NCBI RefSeq assembly: GCF_004028235.1
Contig: NZ_CP035037.1
Location: 2,542,001 to 2,606,000 of the forward strand
Direction of reading: 5' to 3'
Source: Leucobacter muris
GTDB taxonomy: Bacteria; Actinomycetota; Actinomycetes; Actinomycetales; Microbacteriaceae
DNA: 64,000 nucleotides
How positions within the stretch are numbered: the first letter of the stretch is position 1; every line of letters starts with the position of its first letter. This document shows, piece by piece, positions 7,578 to 19,579 of this stretch. The notes under the pieces are model-generated. The model saw nothing but the letters and a program-made list of their open reading frames with translations, made no database searches and was not told where the DNA came from. The position numbers were made by a program, and so were the translations under genes.

Positions 7578-10204
7578 TGACCCGTCAGACATCAAGGTCC
7601 GCGCGCGTGCGCACCTTCAAGCCGCGCAGCGCGAGTGGGGCCCTCGGGGGCATTCTCGGCGCCCTCGCCATGAGCGTCATCGCCGGAGTGCTCGTCACCG
7701 CCGCGGTGACCCCGGTCGTCGCGCTGAGCGGCCACACGGCCAAGACCGCCGTCGACATCTTCGAGAAGCTGCCCGCGCATCTCGATCCGGGCCAGCTCGC
7801 AGAGCCGTCCACCCTCTACGCGACCGCGGCCGACACCACCGTGTACGAGCTCGCCACGTTCTACGATCAGAACCGCGAGTCGGTCGACTGGGACAGCATC
7901 TCGCAGTTCGTGAAGGACGCCGCGGTGGCCGAGGAGGATCCGCGCTTCTACACCCACGGCGGTGTCGACATCCTCGCCACGAGCCGCGCCGTGCTGCAGA
8001 ACGCCGCCGGGCAGAACCTGTCGGGCGCCTCGACGATCACCATGCAGTACGTGCGCAACGTGCTCGTGCAGGAGGCGTACTCCATCCTCGACGAGGAGGA
8101 GCGCGACAAGGCCTACGAAGATGCGATGCGCCAGGATGCCGACCGCAAGCTCAAGGAGATGCGCTACGCGATCAGCATCGAGAAGCAGTATCCGAAGGAC
8201 GAGATCCTGCTCGGCTACCTCAACATCGCGCTCTTCGGCCGTCAGATCTACGGCATCGAGTCGGCGGCCCAGTACTACTACGGCAAGTCGGCTAAGGAGG
8301 TCACGCTGGCCGAGGCCGCGAGCCTCGTGGCGATCGTGAACAACCCGTCGCTGTACCAGCTCGACGTCCCCGAGAACATCCCCGCCAACCAGGAGCGCCG
8401 CGACAAGATCCTCGGCAGCATGCTGCGCCACGGCAAGATCACGCAGGCCCAGCACGACGAGGCCGTCGCCACCCCGATCGAGCCGAACATCACACCTCGC
8501 GTGGCCGGCTGCTTCGTCGCCGAGCAGAACTTCGGCCTGGGCCACTTCTGCGACTACGTGCTGCGCTACATCAAGCAGGATCCCAACTTCGGCGATACCC
8601 CGGCCGAGCGCGAGTTCCGGTTCAGCCGTGGCGGGTTCCAGATCTACACCACCATCGACCTCGACATGCAGGGGGCGGGTCTCACGGCGATGCGCGAGAC
8701 CGTGCCCGCGCTCATGGACGGCATCAAGGTGGGCGGGGCGAGCGTCAGCACCCAGGTGGGCACCGGCAGGGTGCTCGCGATGGTGCAGAACCGCCCGTTC
8801 AACGACGCCGAGTCCTTCCTGTCGGTGAACCCCGAGTACACCACCGTGAACTACAACACCGACTACGACTACGGCGGCTCCCACGGCTTCCAGGTCGGCT
8901 CGACGTTCAAGCCCGTCACGCTCGCCGAGTGGATCCGCACCGGTCACTCGATTCGAGACGTGGTGCAGATGGACGGCCGCACCGTGCAGCTGCAGTCGTT
9001 CCGCGACTCGTGCTCGCCCGACGGCGTCTACGGCTACGGCCCGTGGACGTTCTCGAACGACAACCTCGGCGTGCGGGGCAACCGACCGGTGCTGACGGCC
9101 ATCACCCAGTCGGTGAACGGCGGCATCGTGTCGATGCAGCAGAAGATGGATCTCTGCGACACCTACAAGCTCGCCGAGAAGCTCGGCATCCACCGCGCGG
9201 CGAAGCAGGAGCACGATCCCAACTTCGACAACTACGGTACGACCAGGCTCACACGCGTGCCTTCGGGCACCTTCGCCGGCACCGACGAGATCGCGCCCAT
9301 CACCATGGCGTCGGCCTTCGCCGCGTTCGCGGGCGACGGCACGGTCTGCACGCCGGTGCCGATCGACCGGATCCTCGATTCGGACGACAAACCCGTGCCG
9401 TTCACCCCGAGCAAGTGCACCGAGGGCGTCGCGCCGGAGGTCGCGGCCGGCGTGGCCTACGCGCTCGAGGAGACGGTGAGAACCGGCCTCGCCGACCACG
9501 CGCGCTCGCCCTACGGGGTGCCGCACCTCGCGAAGACCGGCACCACCGACGACGTGATCGACAACTGGACGGTGGGCGCGAGCACCACGGTGGCGACGGC
9601 CACCTGGGTGGGCAACGCCGACCCGATCTGCTACGACAACGGCGTGTGCGAGCGCGTGTCGACGCAACCCTTCGGCGGCCTGATGTTCGCCGACCAGACC
9701 ATCTGGCCCGCGATGATGAACGTCGCCGACCAGAAATACGGCGGCACCGCGTTCCCCGAGCCTTCCGCGGCCTCGATCCGCCAGACGATGGTCGCCGTGC
9801 CCGATGTGAAGGGCAAGCCCTTCGACGAGGCGTCGAAGCTGCTCACCGATGTCGGGTTCTCCGTCTCGGACGGCGGCGAGATCGATTCCTCGGTCGCGCA
9901 GGGCCTCGTCGCCCGCACTGACCCCGAGGGCGGCGCCGAAGTGGGCCTCGGCTCCGGTGTCACCCTGTACCGCAGCAATGGCCAGGCCGCTGCCGTGCCC
10001 GACGGGCTCGTCGGGGCGACCGGCGACGACGCGAAGGCGACGCTGACGAGAGCCGGATTCTCCTCGGTCGGCTTCGTCTGCGAGGGCGAGGGCAAGACGA
10101 ATCCCCGCAAGGATCTGGTCGTGTCGAGTGCTCCGGCGAGCGGCGCCGAAGCCCGTGTGAGCGCCCAGGTGACGCTGACGCTGGCCTGCGAAGACAAGGA
10201 CTGA
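7577..10204 (+). CDS. Class A penicillin-binding protein with two PASTA domains
   Basis: Bifunctional peptidoglycan synthase (GT51 glycosyltransferase plus transpeptidase) anchored in the membrane. The product has 875 residues from ATG 7577; another ATG at 7556 is possible. One N-terminal membrane helix (about residues 17-45) is followed by the GT51 motifs (VAEEDPRFYTHGGVD, SGASTITMQYVRN). The transpeptidase then has GSTFKPVTL with the acylated Ser near residue 440 and the KTG motif in LAKTGTTDD near 652. Two C-terminal PASTA domains (about 738-806 and 807-874) would bind muropeptides or beta-lactams. It is of the actinobacterial PonA type. The metallophosphoesterase gene follows after 2 bases, so both form one transcript. 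Confidence 0.95.
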   Translation: MTRQTSRSARVRTFKPRSASGALGGILGALAMSVIAGVLVTAAVTPVVALSGHTAKTAVDIFEKLPAHLDPGQLAEPSTLYATAADTTVYELATFYDQNRESVDWDSISQFVKDAAVAEEDPRFYTHGGVDILATSRAVLQNAAGQNLSGASTITMQYVRNVLVQEAYSILDEEERDKAYEDAMRQDADRKLKEMRYAISIEKQYPKDEILLGYLNIALFGRQIYGIESAAQYYYGKSAKEVTLAEAASLVAIVNNPSLYQLDVPENIPANQERRDKILGSMLRHGKITQAQHDEAVATPIEPNITPRVAGCFVAEQNFGLGHFCDYVLRYIKQDPNFGDTPAEREFRFSRGGFQIYTTIDLDMQGAGLTAMRETVPALMDGIKVGGASVSTQVGTGRVLAMVQNRPFNDAESFLSVNPEYTTVNYNTDYDYGGSHGFQVGSTFKPVTLAEWIRTGHSIRDVVQMDGRTVQLQSFRDSCSPDGVYGYGPWTFSNDNLGVRGNRPVLTAITQSVNGGIVSMQQKMDLCDTYKLAEKLGIHRAAKQEHDPNFDNYGTTRLTRVPSGTFAGTDEIAPITMASAFAAFAGDGTVCTPVPIDRILDSDDKPVPFTPSKCTEGVAPEVAAGVAYALEETVRTGLADHARSPYGVPHLAKTGTTDDVIDNWTVGASTTVATATWVGNADPICYDNGVCERVSTQPFGGLMFADQTIWPAMMNVADQKYGGTAFPEPSAASIRQTMVAVPDVKGKPFDEASKLLTDVGFSVSDGGEIDSSVAQGLVARTDPEGGAEVGLGSGVTLYRSNGQAAAVPDGLVGATGDDAKATLTRAGFSSVGFVCEGEGKTNPRKDLVVSSAPASGAEARVSAQVTLTLACEDKD

Positions 10205-10206
10205 CG

Positions 10207-11223
10207 GTGGCGTCTGCGCAGCGCTCCGCTGCGGCCGTTCTCGGAACGGCCGCAGCGGGGGTCGCCGTCTGGTCGACCCTGATCGAGCGCCGGCTCTTCA
10301 CGGTTCGGCGACACACCGTGCCGCTGCTCTCGGAGGGAGCCGCCCCGATCCGGGTGCTGCAGCTCTCCGACCTGCACCTCGCCCCGTGGCAGTCCCGCAA
10401 GATCGACTGGGTGCGCTCGCTCGTCGAGCTGCACCCCGACCTCGTCGTGCTCACCGGCGACCTCATGGGCCATCTGCAGGCCCGTCCCGCACTGCTGCGG
10501 GCGCTGCGCCCCCTGCTCGAGCGCACCCCCGCGGCCTTCGTGCACGGCTCCAACGACTACTACGGTCCGATCTTCAAGAACCCGGCCAGGTACCTCATGG
10601 AGCCCAGCGGGCTCAGCACGCGCAAGCCCGACATCGACATCGTCGCGCTCACCCGAGGCCTCGAAGGGCTCGGGGCGATCAACCTCAACAACTCGGCGGC
10701 TCGGCTCGAGCTGCGCGGCACGCGAATCGAGTTGCTCGGCCTGAACGACCCGCACATCCGCTACCACGACGCGAGCGCGATGCGGGAGGCGCTTCACGCG
10801 CTCCCTGACGAGGGCGCGGATGAACGCCCCGAGCGGGCCGAGCCAGCCGCGCCGCCGCAGCGGGCCGAGGGCCGCGAGCCGCACAGCGGGCGGCACGCCG
10901 CCTCCGAGGCCGGCTCTCCCCTGCGCCTCGGAGTGGTGCACGCCCCCTACCAGGAGGCGCTGGGGGAACTGCTCGACGACGGCGCGGAGTTGATCCTCGC
11001 CGGTCACACGCACGGCGGCCAGGTGCGCGTTCCCGGTGTGGGCGCGCTGACCGCCAATTGCGACCTGCCCACCGCGCAGGCGCGCGGTCTCAGCGTCTGG
11101 TACGACGCGCACCGAGCCGCGTTCCTGAACGTGAGCGCCGGGCTCGGCAACTCGATCTACGCGCCCGTCAGGTTCGCCTGCCGCCCCGAGGCGTCGCTCA
11201 TCACGCTCGAGGCGTCCCACTAG
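10207..11223 (+). CDS. Calcineurin-like metallophosphoesterase, membrane-associated
   Basis: The 338-residue product has an N-terminal hydrophobic stretch and then the metal-binding motifs of the family. These are LQLSDLHLAPWQ (D and H), VVLTGDLMG, HGSNDYYG (in place of the usual GNHD) and AGHTHGGQVRVP. Residues about 199-235 are a Pro/Glu/Arg-rich insertion that is probably disordered. The GTG start lies 3 bases after the PBP stop. PBP followed by a phosphoesterase of this type is a conserved pair in actinobacteria, which suggests a cell-envelope role. The substrate is unknown. Confidence 0.88.
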   Translation: MASAQRSAAAVLGTAAAGVAVWSTLIERRLFTVRRHTVPLLSEGAAPIRVLQLSDLHLAPWQSRKIDWVRSLVELHPDLVVLTGDLMGHLQARPALLRALRPLLERTPAAFVHGSNDYYGPIFKNPARYLMEPSGLSTRKPDIDIVALTRGLEGLGAINLNNSAARLELRGTRIELLGLNDPHIRYHDASAMREALHALPDEGADERPERAEPAAPPQRAEGREPHSGRHAASEAGSPLRLGVVHAPYQEALGELLDDGAELILAGHTHGGQVRVPGVGALTANCDLPTAQARGLSVWYDAHRAAFLNVSAGLGNSIYAPVRFACRPEASLITLEASH

Positions 11224-11313
11224 CCCGCATGCGGGGCGGGCCTCCTCAGCCCGCCTGCGCGCTCCCCCGGTGCGGATGAGCGTCCGTCGGCGCTGAGCAG
11301 ACGCCCGCGCGCG

Positions 11314-11356
11314 AGCAGAGGGGCGGAGATCCGACCCGGATCCCCGCCCCTCTGCT
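11314..11356. terminator. Bidirectional terminator between phosphoesterase and asd
   Basis: AGCAGAGGGGCGG (11314-11326) pairs perfectly with CCGCCCCTCTGCT (11344-11356). It lies in the 157-base gap between two convergent genes, so it can serve both. Confidence 0.75.
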
Positions 11357-11380
11357 GCTGCCGCTGCCGCTGCCGCGAGG

Positions 11381-13741
<2,361 letters not shown>

Positions 13742-13865
13742 GCGGGTCCTCCTCAAAACTACGCGAAAGTCCAGTCTATCTGACTGCACGGCTCGGAGAG
13801 GTGCGAGGCGCTGCCGAGGAGCCGCCCTGCAATGACGCGCGGCGCCCCGCGCCGGGGTGCGCCGC

Positions 13866-14222
13866 TCAGCGGGCCTCCGCGATCGCAGACACCCAGATGC
13901 CGACGAGGGCGACCGCCGCCATCATGAGCATGCAGGCGGCCATCCACCACAGCCGTGTCGGGCGGCGCCGGATCGCGAATCGCAGCACGACCAGGGCCGC
14001 GTAGAGCAGGACCACCGCCGCAATCGTAACGATCGCGATCGGCGAGGAGGCGCCGCCCGCGACCGCGAGCATCACGAGCGGGATGAGGCTCGCGACCGCG
14101 AAGCAGCCGCCCACCACGATCCAGATCAATCCGGTCGAGGTCTGCAGCGCGGGCTGGTTGCTCATGCTCATGGGGTCGCGGCGGCGGCGCTCCTCCGCCG
14201 ATGTCGGATCGTGCTCGCTCAT
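13866..14222 (-). CDS. Small integral membrane protein of unknown function
   Basis: A 118-residue protein with a charged N-terminus ([15 protein letters not shown]) and three hydrophobic segments at about 32-58, 62-84 and 91-113. The second and third segments are separated by the basic stretch [10 protein letters not shown] recognise no catalytic motif or named family. An internal ATG ([10 protein letters not shown]) could be the true start. It lies downstream of the Cys-rich protein gene with a 30-base gap, in the same direction. Confidence 0.7.
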   Translation of the reverse strand: MSEHDPTSAEERRRRDPMSMSNQPALQTSTGLIWIVVGGCFAVASLIPLVMLAVAGGASSPIAIVTIAAVVLLYAALVVLRFAIRRRPTRLWWMAACMLMMAAVALVGIWVSAIAEAR

Positions 14223-14252
14223 GGCGCTGCCTCGGTTCGCTCGGTCGCGAGC

Positions 14253-14507
14253 TCAGGCCCGGTCGACGAGCTCGCGCTCGGCGCTCGCCGCATCGTCGGC
14301 CGAGTGGCGTGCGCAGTGCGCGCAGCAGTAGATGGTGCCGTCGGCCTCGACCCCGTGGCCGAGGACGCGGCACCCGCAGTGGGCGCACTCCGGGGCGATG
14401 AGAGTCACCGCGCACTCGAAGCTGTCGAAGGTGCGCGTCTCGTCGCCCTTCGTCACTGTGAAAGTCTTGTCATAGTCGTTGCCGCAGGTATCGCAGATGG
14501 ACATCAT
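14253..14507 (-). CDS. Cys-rich zinc-binding protein of the prokaryotic metallothionein-like type
   Basis: The 84-residue product has eight Cys and likely His ligands: CDTCGNDYDKTF near the start, a single C in DSFECAVTLIAP, then CAHCGCRVLGHGVEADGTIYCCAHC. This layout resembles small actinobacterial proteins annotated as prokaryotic metallothionein or hypothetical zinc proteins. It probably binds zinc; a storage or a regulatory role cannot be separated. Translation may start at either of the first two Met codons (14507 or 14504). Confidence 0.75.
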   Translation of the reverse strand: MMSICDTCGNDYDKTFTVTKGDETRTFDSFECAVTLIAPECAHCGCRVLGHGVEADGTIYCCAHCARHSADDAASAERELVDRA

Positions 14508-14700
14508 CGGTCTCCTCTCGGGGGCCGGTCGAGCCGAGCCGCCGCGGCGGCTGCGCTCTCGCCCCGCCCTTCCAGGATCGCTCTCGGGGCCGCCCGAAGC
14601 CAGGGGGTGGCCGGAGGGAGGACACGCGGGTATCCTGTGGGTCCGCGGACGCGCGAGACGGGCCTCCCGTCGATGCCGACGCCTGCCTGCAGCCGCAACC

Positions 14701-15297
14701 CTAGTCGATGCTGCGGCGCCCCTCGAAGGCGCGGCCGAGGGTGACCTCGTCGGCGAACTCGAGGTCGCCGCCCACCGGCAGACCCGAGGCGAGGCGCGAC
14801 GCCGGCACCTCGATGCTCGTGAGCAGCCGCGAGAGGTAGGCGGAGGTCGCCTCTCCCTCGAGGTTCGGATCGGTGGCGATGATGACCTCGCGCACCTCGG
14901 CCTCCCCCAGCCGCCGCATGAGGGCGGGAATGCTGAGGTCGTCGGGGCCGATGCCGTCGATGGGGCTGATGGCGCCGCCGAGCACGTGATAGAGGCCTCG
15001 GTACTGGCGCGTACGCTCGATGGCGACCACGTCTTTGGGCTCCTCGACCACGCAGATGAGGGTCTGGTCGCGGCGGGGATCGCGGCAGATCGAGCACCGC
15101 TCCTGCTCGGTGATATTGCCGCACACCTCGCAGAAGCGCACCTTCTCGCGCACCTCGGAGAGCAGTTCGGCGAGGCGGGAGACGTCGAAGTTCTGGGTCT
15201 GGAGGATGTGGAACGCGATGCGCTGCGCCGACTTCGGGCCGATGCCGGGCAGCCGACCGAACTCGTCGATCAGGTCTTGGACGATGCCGTCGTACAC
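14701..15297 (-). CDS. recR: Recombination protein RecR
   Basis: DNA-binding clamp of the RecFOR pathway, which helps RecA load at gaps. The product has 198 residues, the usual length. The helix-hairpin-helix [22 protein letters not shown] is followed by the C4 zinc finger (C56, C59, C68, C71) and a TOPRIM domain starting near [11 protein letters not shown]. It has the Walker B-like [14 protein letters not shown]. It lies 41 bases after dnaX, the classic dnaX-recR order. The 193 bases after it hold nothing I can identify. Confidence 0.96.
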   Translation of the reverse strand: MYDGIVQDLIDEFGRLPGIGPKSAQRIAFHILQTQNFDVSRLAELLSEVREKVRFCEVCGNITEQERCSICRDPRRDQTLICVVEEPKDVVAIERTRQYRGLYHVLGGAISPIDGIGPDDLSIPALMRRLGEAEVREVIIATDPNLEGEATSAYLSRLLTSIEVPASRLASGLPVGGDLEFADEVTLGRAFEGRRSID

Positions 15298-15338
15298 GAG
15301 TGGTGTCTCCTCGAGATGGGGGTCTGGTGCGAGTCGGG

Positions 15339-18300
15339 TCAGGGTGCGCGCGGGGGCAGCGGGCGCTCTTCGACGAAGCGCGCGCCGAGCACCTCGCGCA
15401 CCACGGCCTCGCCGTACCGGGTGAAGGCGGGGGCGGCGCGTTTGGCGCCGGCCCGGTCGGGAGCGTCGTCGGGAACGTCCGCGCCGGCCGCCGCAGCCGC
15501 GGGGACGTGGGCGGGGGTGGCCGCGGGGGCGGAGGCGGCCGCAGGCGCCGGGGCAGCCGGATCGGTGCCGGCCGCCGCGGAAGGGCGGGGCGGGGCCGTT
15601 TCACCGCTGCGCCGGCCCGGCGCGGGATCTGACTGCGGGGCGGTGGGTGCGGGATCCGCGCCGGCGTAGGGGTCGTTCCCCATGCCCGCGTAGGGGTCGC
15701 CGTCGGGGTCGTACGACGCCGGGATGTAGTCGTCGTCGGAGGCGGCTCGCGGCTCGGACGCCTGCCTCGCGGTCGCGACCGAAGCATTCGAGGCCGGAGC
15801 AGTGGTCGACGCCACGGGTGCGGCGCCGGGTGCAGGCGCCGCGGCGGCGCCTCCGGAGGCGCCGCCATCGGTGGCGCTCCGCGCAGCGGCTGGCGCGCCG
15901 GCCTCGGGCGCGGAACTCGCGAGCGGCCTCGTGTCGGTCGGGGGCTCGGGCGGGGGGTCGGCCCAGGCCGGCGCGGCGAGCGCCGGGCCGAGGCCGCTGA
16001 GGCGGGCGGCGGCCCGGGCGACGGGGTCGTCGGGATCGTCGCCCTGCGACGCGGCGGACGACGCCGAAGCGGCGGAACTCGGGGCGGGCCCCGAGGGCTG
16101 CGTGTCGGAGTCTTGCGATGAGGGGGTCGCCTGGCCCGCTCGGTGGGGCTCCTCTGAGTCGGGCTCCCGCTGCGGTTCGCTCTGCCCGCCCTCGCCCTGG
16201 GGCGCGGTCTCGCGGCTGCCGGTTCCTGGGGCAATGCGCTTGGGCACGTACTTCACGTTGATGCCGATGGCTGCCTGAATGGTCTCGCGCAGCGGTCCCG
16301 CGCCGGACGATTTGAACGCGGCGAGATCGGACTGGGAGGCGAGCCCGACGGTGAGCACGTCGCCGTCGAGGCCCATCGGCGTGACCACGCGCACCGCGTT
16401 CCACGCCTCGCGGTCCGCGTGCAGGATCTCCTCGAGCAGTTCGGGCCACAGCTCGACCAGGTCGTCGAAGCCGCCGGGCGCGGCCGACTCGGCATCGGGC
16501 TGCGGGGCGGCCGACGGCTGCGGCTCGGCCGCGGCGGCCGCTGCCGGTTGACCCGCCGTCGCGTCGGAGGCGGGCGAGGTGTCCGGGTCGGTCTGCTCGG
16601 GTCGGCTCTCGCTCGCCTGAGCGGCCTGCTCGGGCTGAGCGGCCTGCTCGGGCTGTCGACTCTTCGGCTGGGCGGGCTCACTCTGTCGGGGCGCGGGCGC
16701 GGGCTCGGGCTCGGCGGGAGCCCGGAACGCCGAGTCGCGCCCGATCCCCTCGAGCTGGGCTACGCTCAGCACATCGGAGATGGGGCGGCCGAACCCCGCG
16801 GCGCCCGCGTTGGGGTGGGTCTCCGACGAGTCCGAGTTCTGCGGCTCGGGCGCCGCCGCGTCGCCCGCGCCGGCCGGATCGTCGCGCAGGAACTCCCGGA
16901 TCGACGCCGCGGTCTCGGCTGCGTTCGGCTGCGCGCCGCCCGAAGCGGCGTCGCCGGACTGCTCGGCAACGGGCGAGGCGCCGCTCGCCTCATCGCTCGG
17001 CTTCGCGGCTGCCGGCTGCGATGCGTCGAGCGCCCCTCGCGCCGCGGCGACGGCGGCGAGCGGATCCGGCCGCGGTTCCCGCGTCGCCGGCGCCTGCTGA
17101 GCCGCGGGGGCCGCAGGGGCCGGGGCGGTCGCCGTATCGGTGCGCTGCGAAGCGGCCGCGGTCGGAGTCGAGGCCGCGGGCCGCTGCGCGGGGGCGCCAC
17201 CGGCCCGCTGCGGCGGGGGCGCCACCGCCTGGGAGGCCCGCTCGACCAGCGCACGGGCGATCATGAGCTCGAGCTGCAGCCGGGGCGCCGTGGCGCCCGC
17301 CATCTTGTCGAACGCGCCGCTCACCACGTCGGCGATGCGCGACAGCTCGCCCGGCCCGAAGCTCTGCGCCTGCTCGAACATGCGCGTGAGCTGGTCTTGC
17401 GGAACGCCCCTGAACACGGCGGCGGCGCCGTCGACCGTGGTCGCGCTCACGACGATGAGGTCGCGCAGCCGCTCGAGCAGATCCTCGACGAAGCGGCGCG
17501 GATCCTGCCCCGTCTGCACCACACGATCGGTCGCGCGGAAGGCCGCGGCCGAGTCGTGGGCGCCCAGTGCGGCCACGACGTCGTCGAGCAGCTCGGTGTG
17601 GGTGAAGCCCAGCAGACCGGCCGCCCGCTGCGCGGTGACGAGATCGCCCTCGGAGCCGGCGATGAGCTGGTCGAGGATGGAGAGCGTGTCGCGCACCGAT
17701 CCGCCGCCGGCCCGCACCACGAGCGGCAGCACCCCCGGCTCGACCCTCACTCCCTCGCTGTCGCAGAGCGACTGCACGTAGTCGATGAGGGTGCCGGGGG
17801 CGATGAGGCGGAACGGGTAGTGGTGGGTGCGCGAGCGGATCGTGCCGATGACCTTGTCGGGCTCGGTGGTGGCGAACACGAACTTGACGTGCGGCGGCGG
17901 CTCTTCGACGATCTTCAGCAGTGCGTTGAAGCCGCCTAGCGTCACCATGTGCGCCTCGTCGATGATGAAGATCTTGAAGCGGTCGCGGGCGGGGGCGAAG
18001 ACCGCCCGCTCCCGCAGGTCTCGGGCGTCGTCGACGCCGCCGTGGCTGGCCGCGTCGATCTCGACCACGTCGAGCGATCCGCCGCCGTCGCGGCTCAACT
18101 CGCGGCAGCTCGCGCATTCGCCGCAGGGCGTGTCGGTGGGGCCCTCGGCGCAGTTGAGGCAGCGGGCGAGAATGCGGGCCGAGGTCGTCTTGCCGCAGCC
18201 GCGAGGGCCGCTGAAGAGATACGCGTGGCCGATGCGCCCCGTGCGCAGGGCGGTCATGAGCGGTTCGGTCACCTGGGACTGACCGATCATCTCGGCGAAC

Positions 18301-18347
18301 GATTCTGGCCGATAACGGCGATACAGTGCGGCAACCACGGGGTCCAT
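15339..18347 (-). CDS. dnaX: DNA polymerase III subunits gamma and tau, unusually long
   Basis: Clamp-loader ATPase of the replisome. The product is about 1002 residues from ATG 18347 (GTG three codons later and ATG 18368 are alternatives). The AAA+ part (1-370) has [14 protein letters not shown], Walker [12 protein letters not shown], a zinc module (CLNC, CGECASC) and [10 protein letters not shown] very long tail, rich in Ala, Pro, Gln and Glu, surrounds one folded segment near 640-720 ([27 protein letters not shown]), which looks like a tau-specific domain. The tail contains near-perfect repeats such as [14 protein letters not shown] saw no A-rich slippery site, so a separate gamma form is not predicted. 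Confidence 0.93.
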   Translation of the reverse strand: MDPVVAALYRRYRPESFAEMIGQSQVTEPLMTALRTGRIGHAYLFSGPRGCGKTTSARILARCLNCAEGPTDTPCGECASCRELSRDGGGSLDVVEIDAASHGGVDDARDLRERAVFAPARDRFKIFIIDEAHMVTLGGFNALLKIVEEPPPHVKFVFATTEPDKVIGTIRSRTHHYPFRLIAPGTLIDYVQSLCDSEGVRVEPGVLPLVVRAGGGSVRDTLSILDQLIAGSEGDLVTAQRAAGLLGFTHTELLDDVVAALGAHDSAAAFRATDRVVQTGQDPRRFVEDLLERLRDLIVVSATTVDGAAAVFRGVPQDQLTRMFEQAQSFGPGELSRIADVVSGAFDKMAGATAPRLQLELMIARALVERASQAVAPPPQRAGGAPAQRPAASTPTAAASQRTDTATAPAPAAPAAQQAPATREPRPDPLAAVAAARGALDASQPAAAKPSDEASGASPVAEQSGDAASGGAQPNAAETAASIREFLRDDPAGAGDAAAPEPQNSDSSETHPNAGAAGFGRPISDVLSVAQLEGIGRDSAFRAPAEPEPAPAPRQSEPAQPKSRQPEQAAQPEQAAQASESRPEQTDPDTSPASDATAGQPAAAAAAEPQPSAAPQPDAESAAPGGFDDLVELWPELLEEILHADREAWNAVRVVTPMGLDGDVLTVGLASQSDLAAFKSSGAGPLRETIQAAIGINVKYVPKRIAPGTGSRETAPQGEGGQSEPQREPDSEEPHRAGQATPSSQDSDTQPSGPAPSSAASASSAASQGDDPDDPVARAAARLSGLGPALAAPAWADPPPEPPTDTRPLASSAPEAGAPAAARSATDGGASGGAAAAPAPGAAPVASTTAPASNASVATARQASEPRAASDDDYIPASYDPDGDPYAGMGNDPYAGADPAPTAPQSDPAPGRRSGETAPPRPSAAAGTDPAAPAPAAASAPAATPAHVPAAAAAGADVPDDAPDRAGAKRAAPAFTRYGEAVVREVLGARFVEERPLPPRAP

Positions 18348-18385
18348 GCTACCGGCGACCACCGACATTGGGCTGGGTCGGGGTG

Positions 18386-19579
18386 TCAGCCGACGAGCCC
18401 CCGGGTCTGGCGCGCGATCTCGGCCTCCTCGTCGGTGGGCACGACGAGCACGTCGACGCGGGAGTCGTCGGAGCTGATGCGGCGGGCTCCCCCGGCCCCC
18501 GAGGCGTTGCGGGCCGGGTCGATGCGGATGCCGAACCACTCGAGCCCGGCGCAGACCTCGGCGCGCACGGCCGCGTTGTTCTCGCCCACACCGGCGGTGA
18601 ACACGATCGCATCGGCTCCGCCCAGTTCGACGAGGTAGGCGCCGAGGTAGCGGCGGATGCGGTGCACGTACACCTCGATGGCCAGAGCCGCCGCCGCGTC
18701 GCCCGCGTCGGCGGCGGTGCGCACGTCGCGGAAGTCACCGGTGCCGGTGAACCCGACCAGGCCGGACTCGTGGTTCAGCAGCCGATCGAGGTCGTCGATG
18801 GAGGAGCCCTCGCGCAGCAGGTGCAGCAGCACGCTCGGGTCGAGGTCGCCGCTGCGGGTGCCCATCACGAGCCCCTCGAGCGGGGTGAAGCCCATCGACG
18901 TGTCGACCGAGCGACCGGCCTCGATCGCGCACGCCGAGGCCCCGTTGCCGAGGTGCAGCACGATCTGACGCAGCGACTCCACGGGCCGACCGAGGAACTC
19001 GGCCGCCCGGCGCGACACGACCTGGTGCGAGGTGCCGTGGAACCCGTAGCGCCGGATGCCGTAGCGCTCGGCGACGCGGGTGTCGATCGCGTAGCTGTAT
19101 GCCGCTTGCGGCATGGTCTGGTGGAAGGCGGTGTCGAAGACGGCGACGTGCGGCACGTCGGGGAACAGCGCACGCGCCGCGACGATGGCCTGGTGCTGGC
19201 CGGGGTTGTGCAGCGGGGCGAGGGCGCCCATTTCGAGGATCTGCTCGGCCACGACGTCGTCGATGCGCGTCGGTGCGGCGAACACGCTGCCGCCCTGCAC
19301 CACCCGGTGCCCGACCGCCGCGATGCCGAGCTCGGCGACCGGTGTGCCCGCACGCGCGAAGGCCTCGACCATCTGGGCGAACGCCGCGGTGTGGTCGGCG
19401 ACCCGCACCCGCCGCTCCTCTTCGCGCCCGTCGCCCCCGCGATGCACGAGGCGCCCCTCGGGCTCGCCGATGCGCTCGATGAGCCCCGACGCCAGGCGCG
19501 CCTCGGTCTGCGGGTCGATCAGCTGGTACTTCACGGACGACGAGCCCGCGTTGATCACCAGAATGCTGCTCACGGCCAC
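18386..19579 (-). CDS. ackA: Acetate kinase
   Basis: Interconverts acetate plus ATP with acetyl phosphate. The product has 397 residues, the usual length. Signature 1, LVINAGSSSVKYQLI, is at residues 7-21; signature 2 is in YGFHGTSHQVVSRRAA; HLGNGASACAI and FTAGVGENNAAVR are also present. The ATG start overlaps the pta stop by one base, so pta-ackA is one operon. With acs damaged in this sequence, this pair would be the remaining acetate activation route visible here. Confidence 0.96.
   Translation of the reverse strand: MAVSSILVINAGSSSVKYQLIDPQTEARLASGLIERIGEPEGRLVHRGGDGREEERRVRVADHTAAFAQMVEAFARAGTPVAELGIAAVGHRVVQGGSVFAAPTRIDDVVAEQILEMGALAPLHNPGQHQAIVAARALFPDVPHVAVFDTAFHQTMPQAAYSYAIDTRVAERYGIRRYGFHGTSHQVVSRRAAEFLGRPVESLRQIVLHLGNGASACAIEAGRSVDTSMGFTPLEGLVMGTRSGDLDPSVLLHLLREGSSIDDLDRLLNHESGLVGFTGTGDFRDVRTAADAGDAAAALAIEVYVHRIRRYLGAYLVELGGADAIVFTAGVGENNAAVRAEVCAGLEWFGIRIDPARNASGAGGARRISSDDSRVDVLVVPTDEEAEIARQTRGLVG

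Noticed and set aside
13742..13865. Possible lysine riboswitch or leader peptide before lysC
   Set aside because: The gap is only about 125 bases. It contains a promoter-like TAGACT and a good ribosome binding site, and no conserved riboswitch core was recognised.
16590..16680. Regular repeats suggesting a CRISPR-like array
   Set aside because: They are in-frame coding repeats (QPEQAAQ) within the tail of dnaX and have no spacers.
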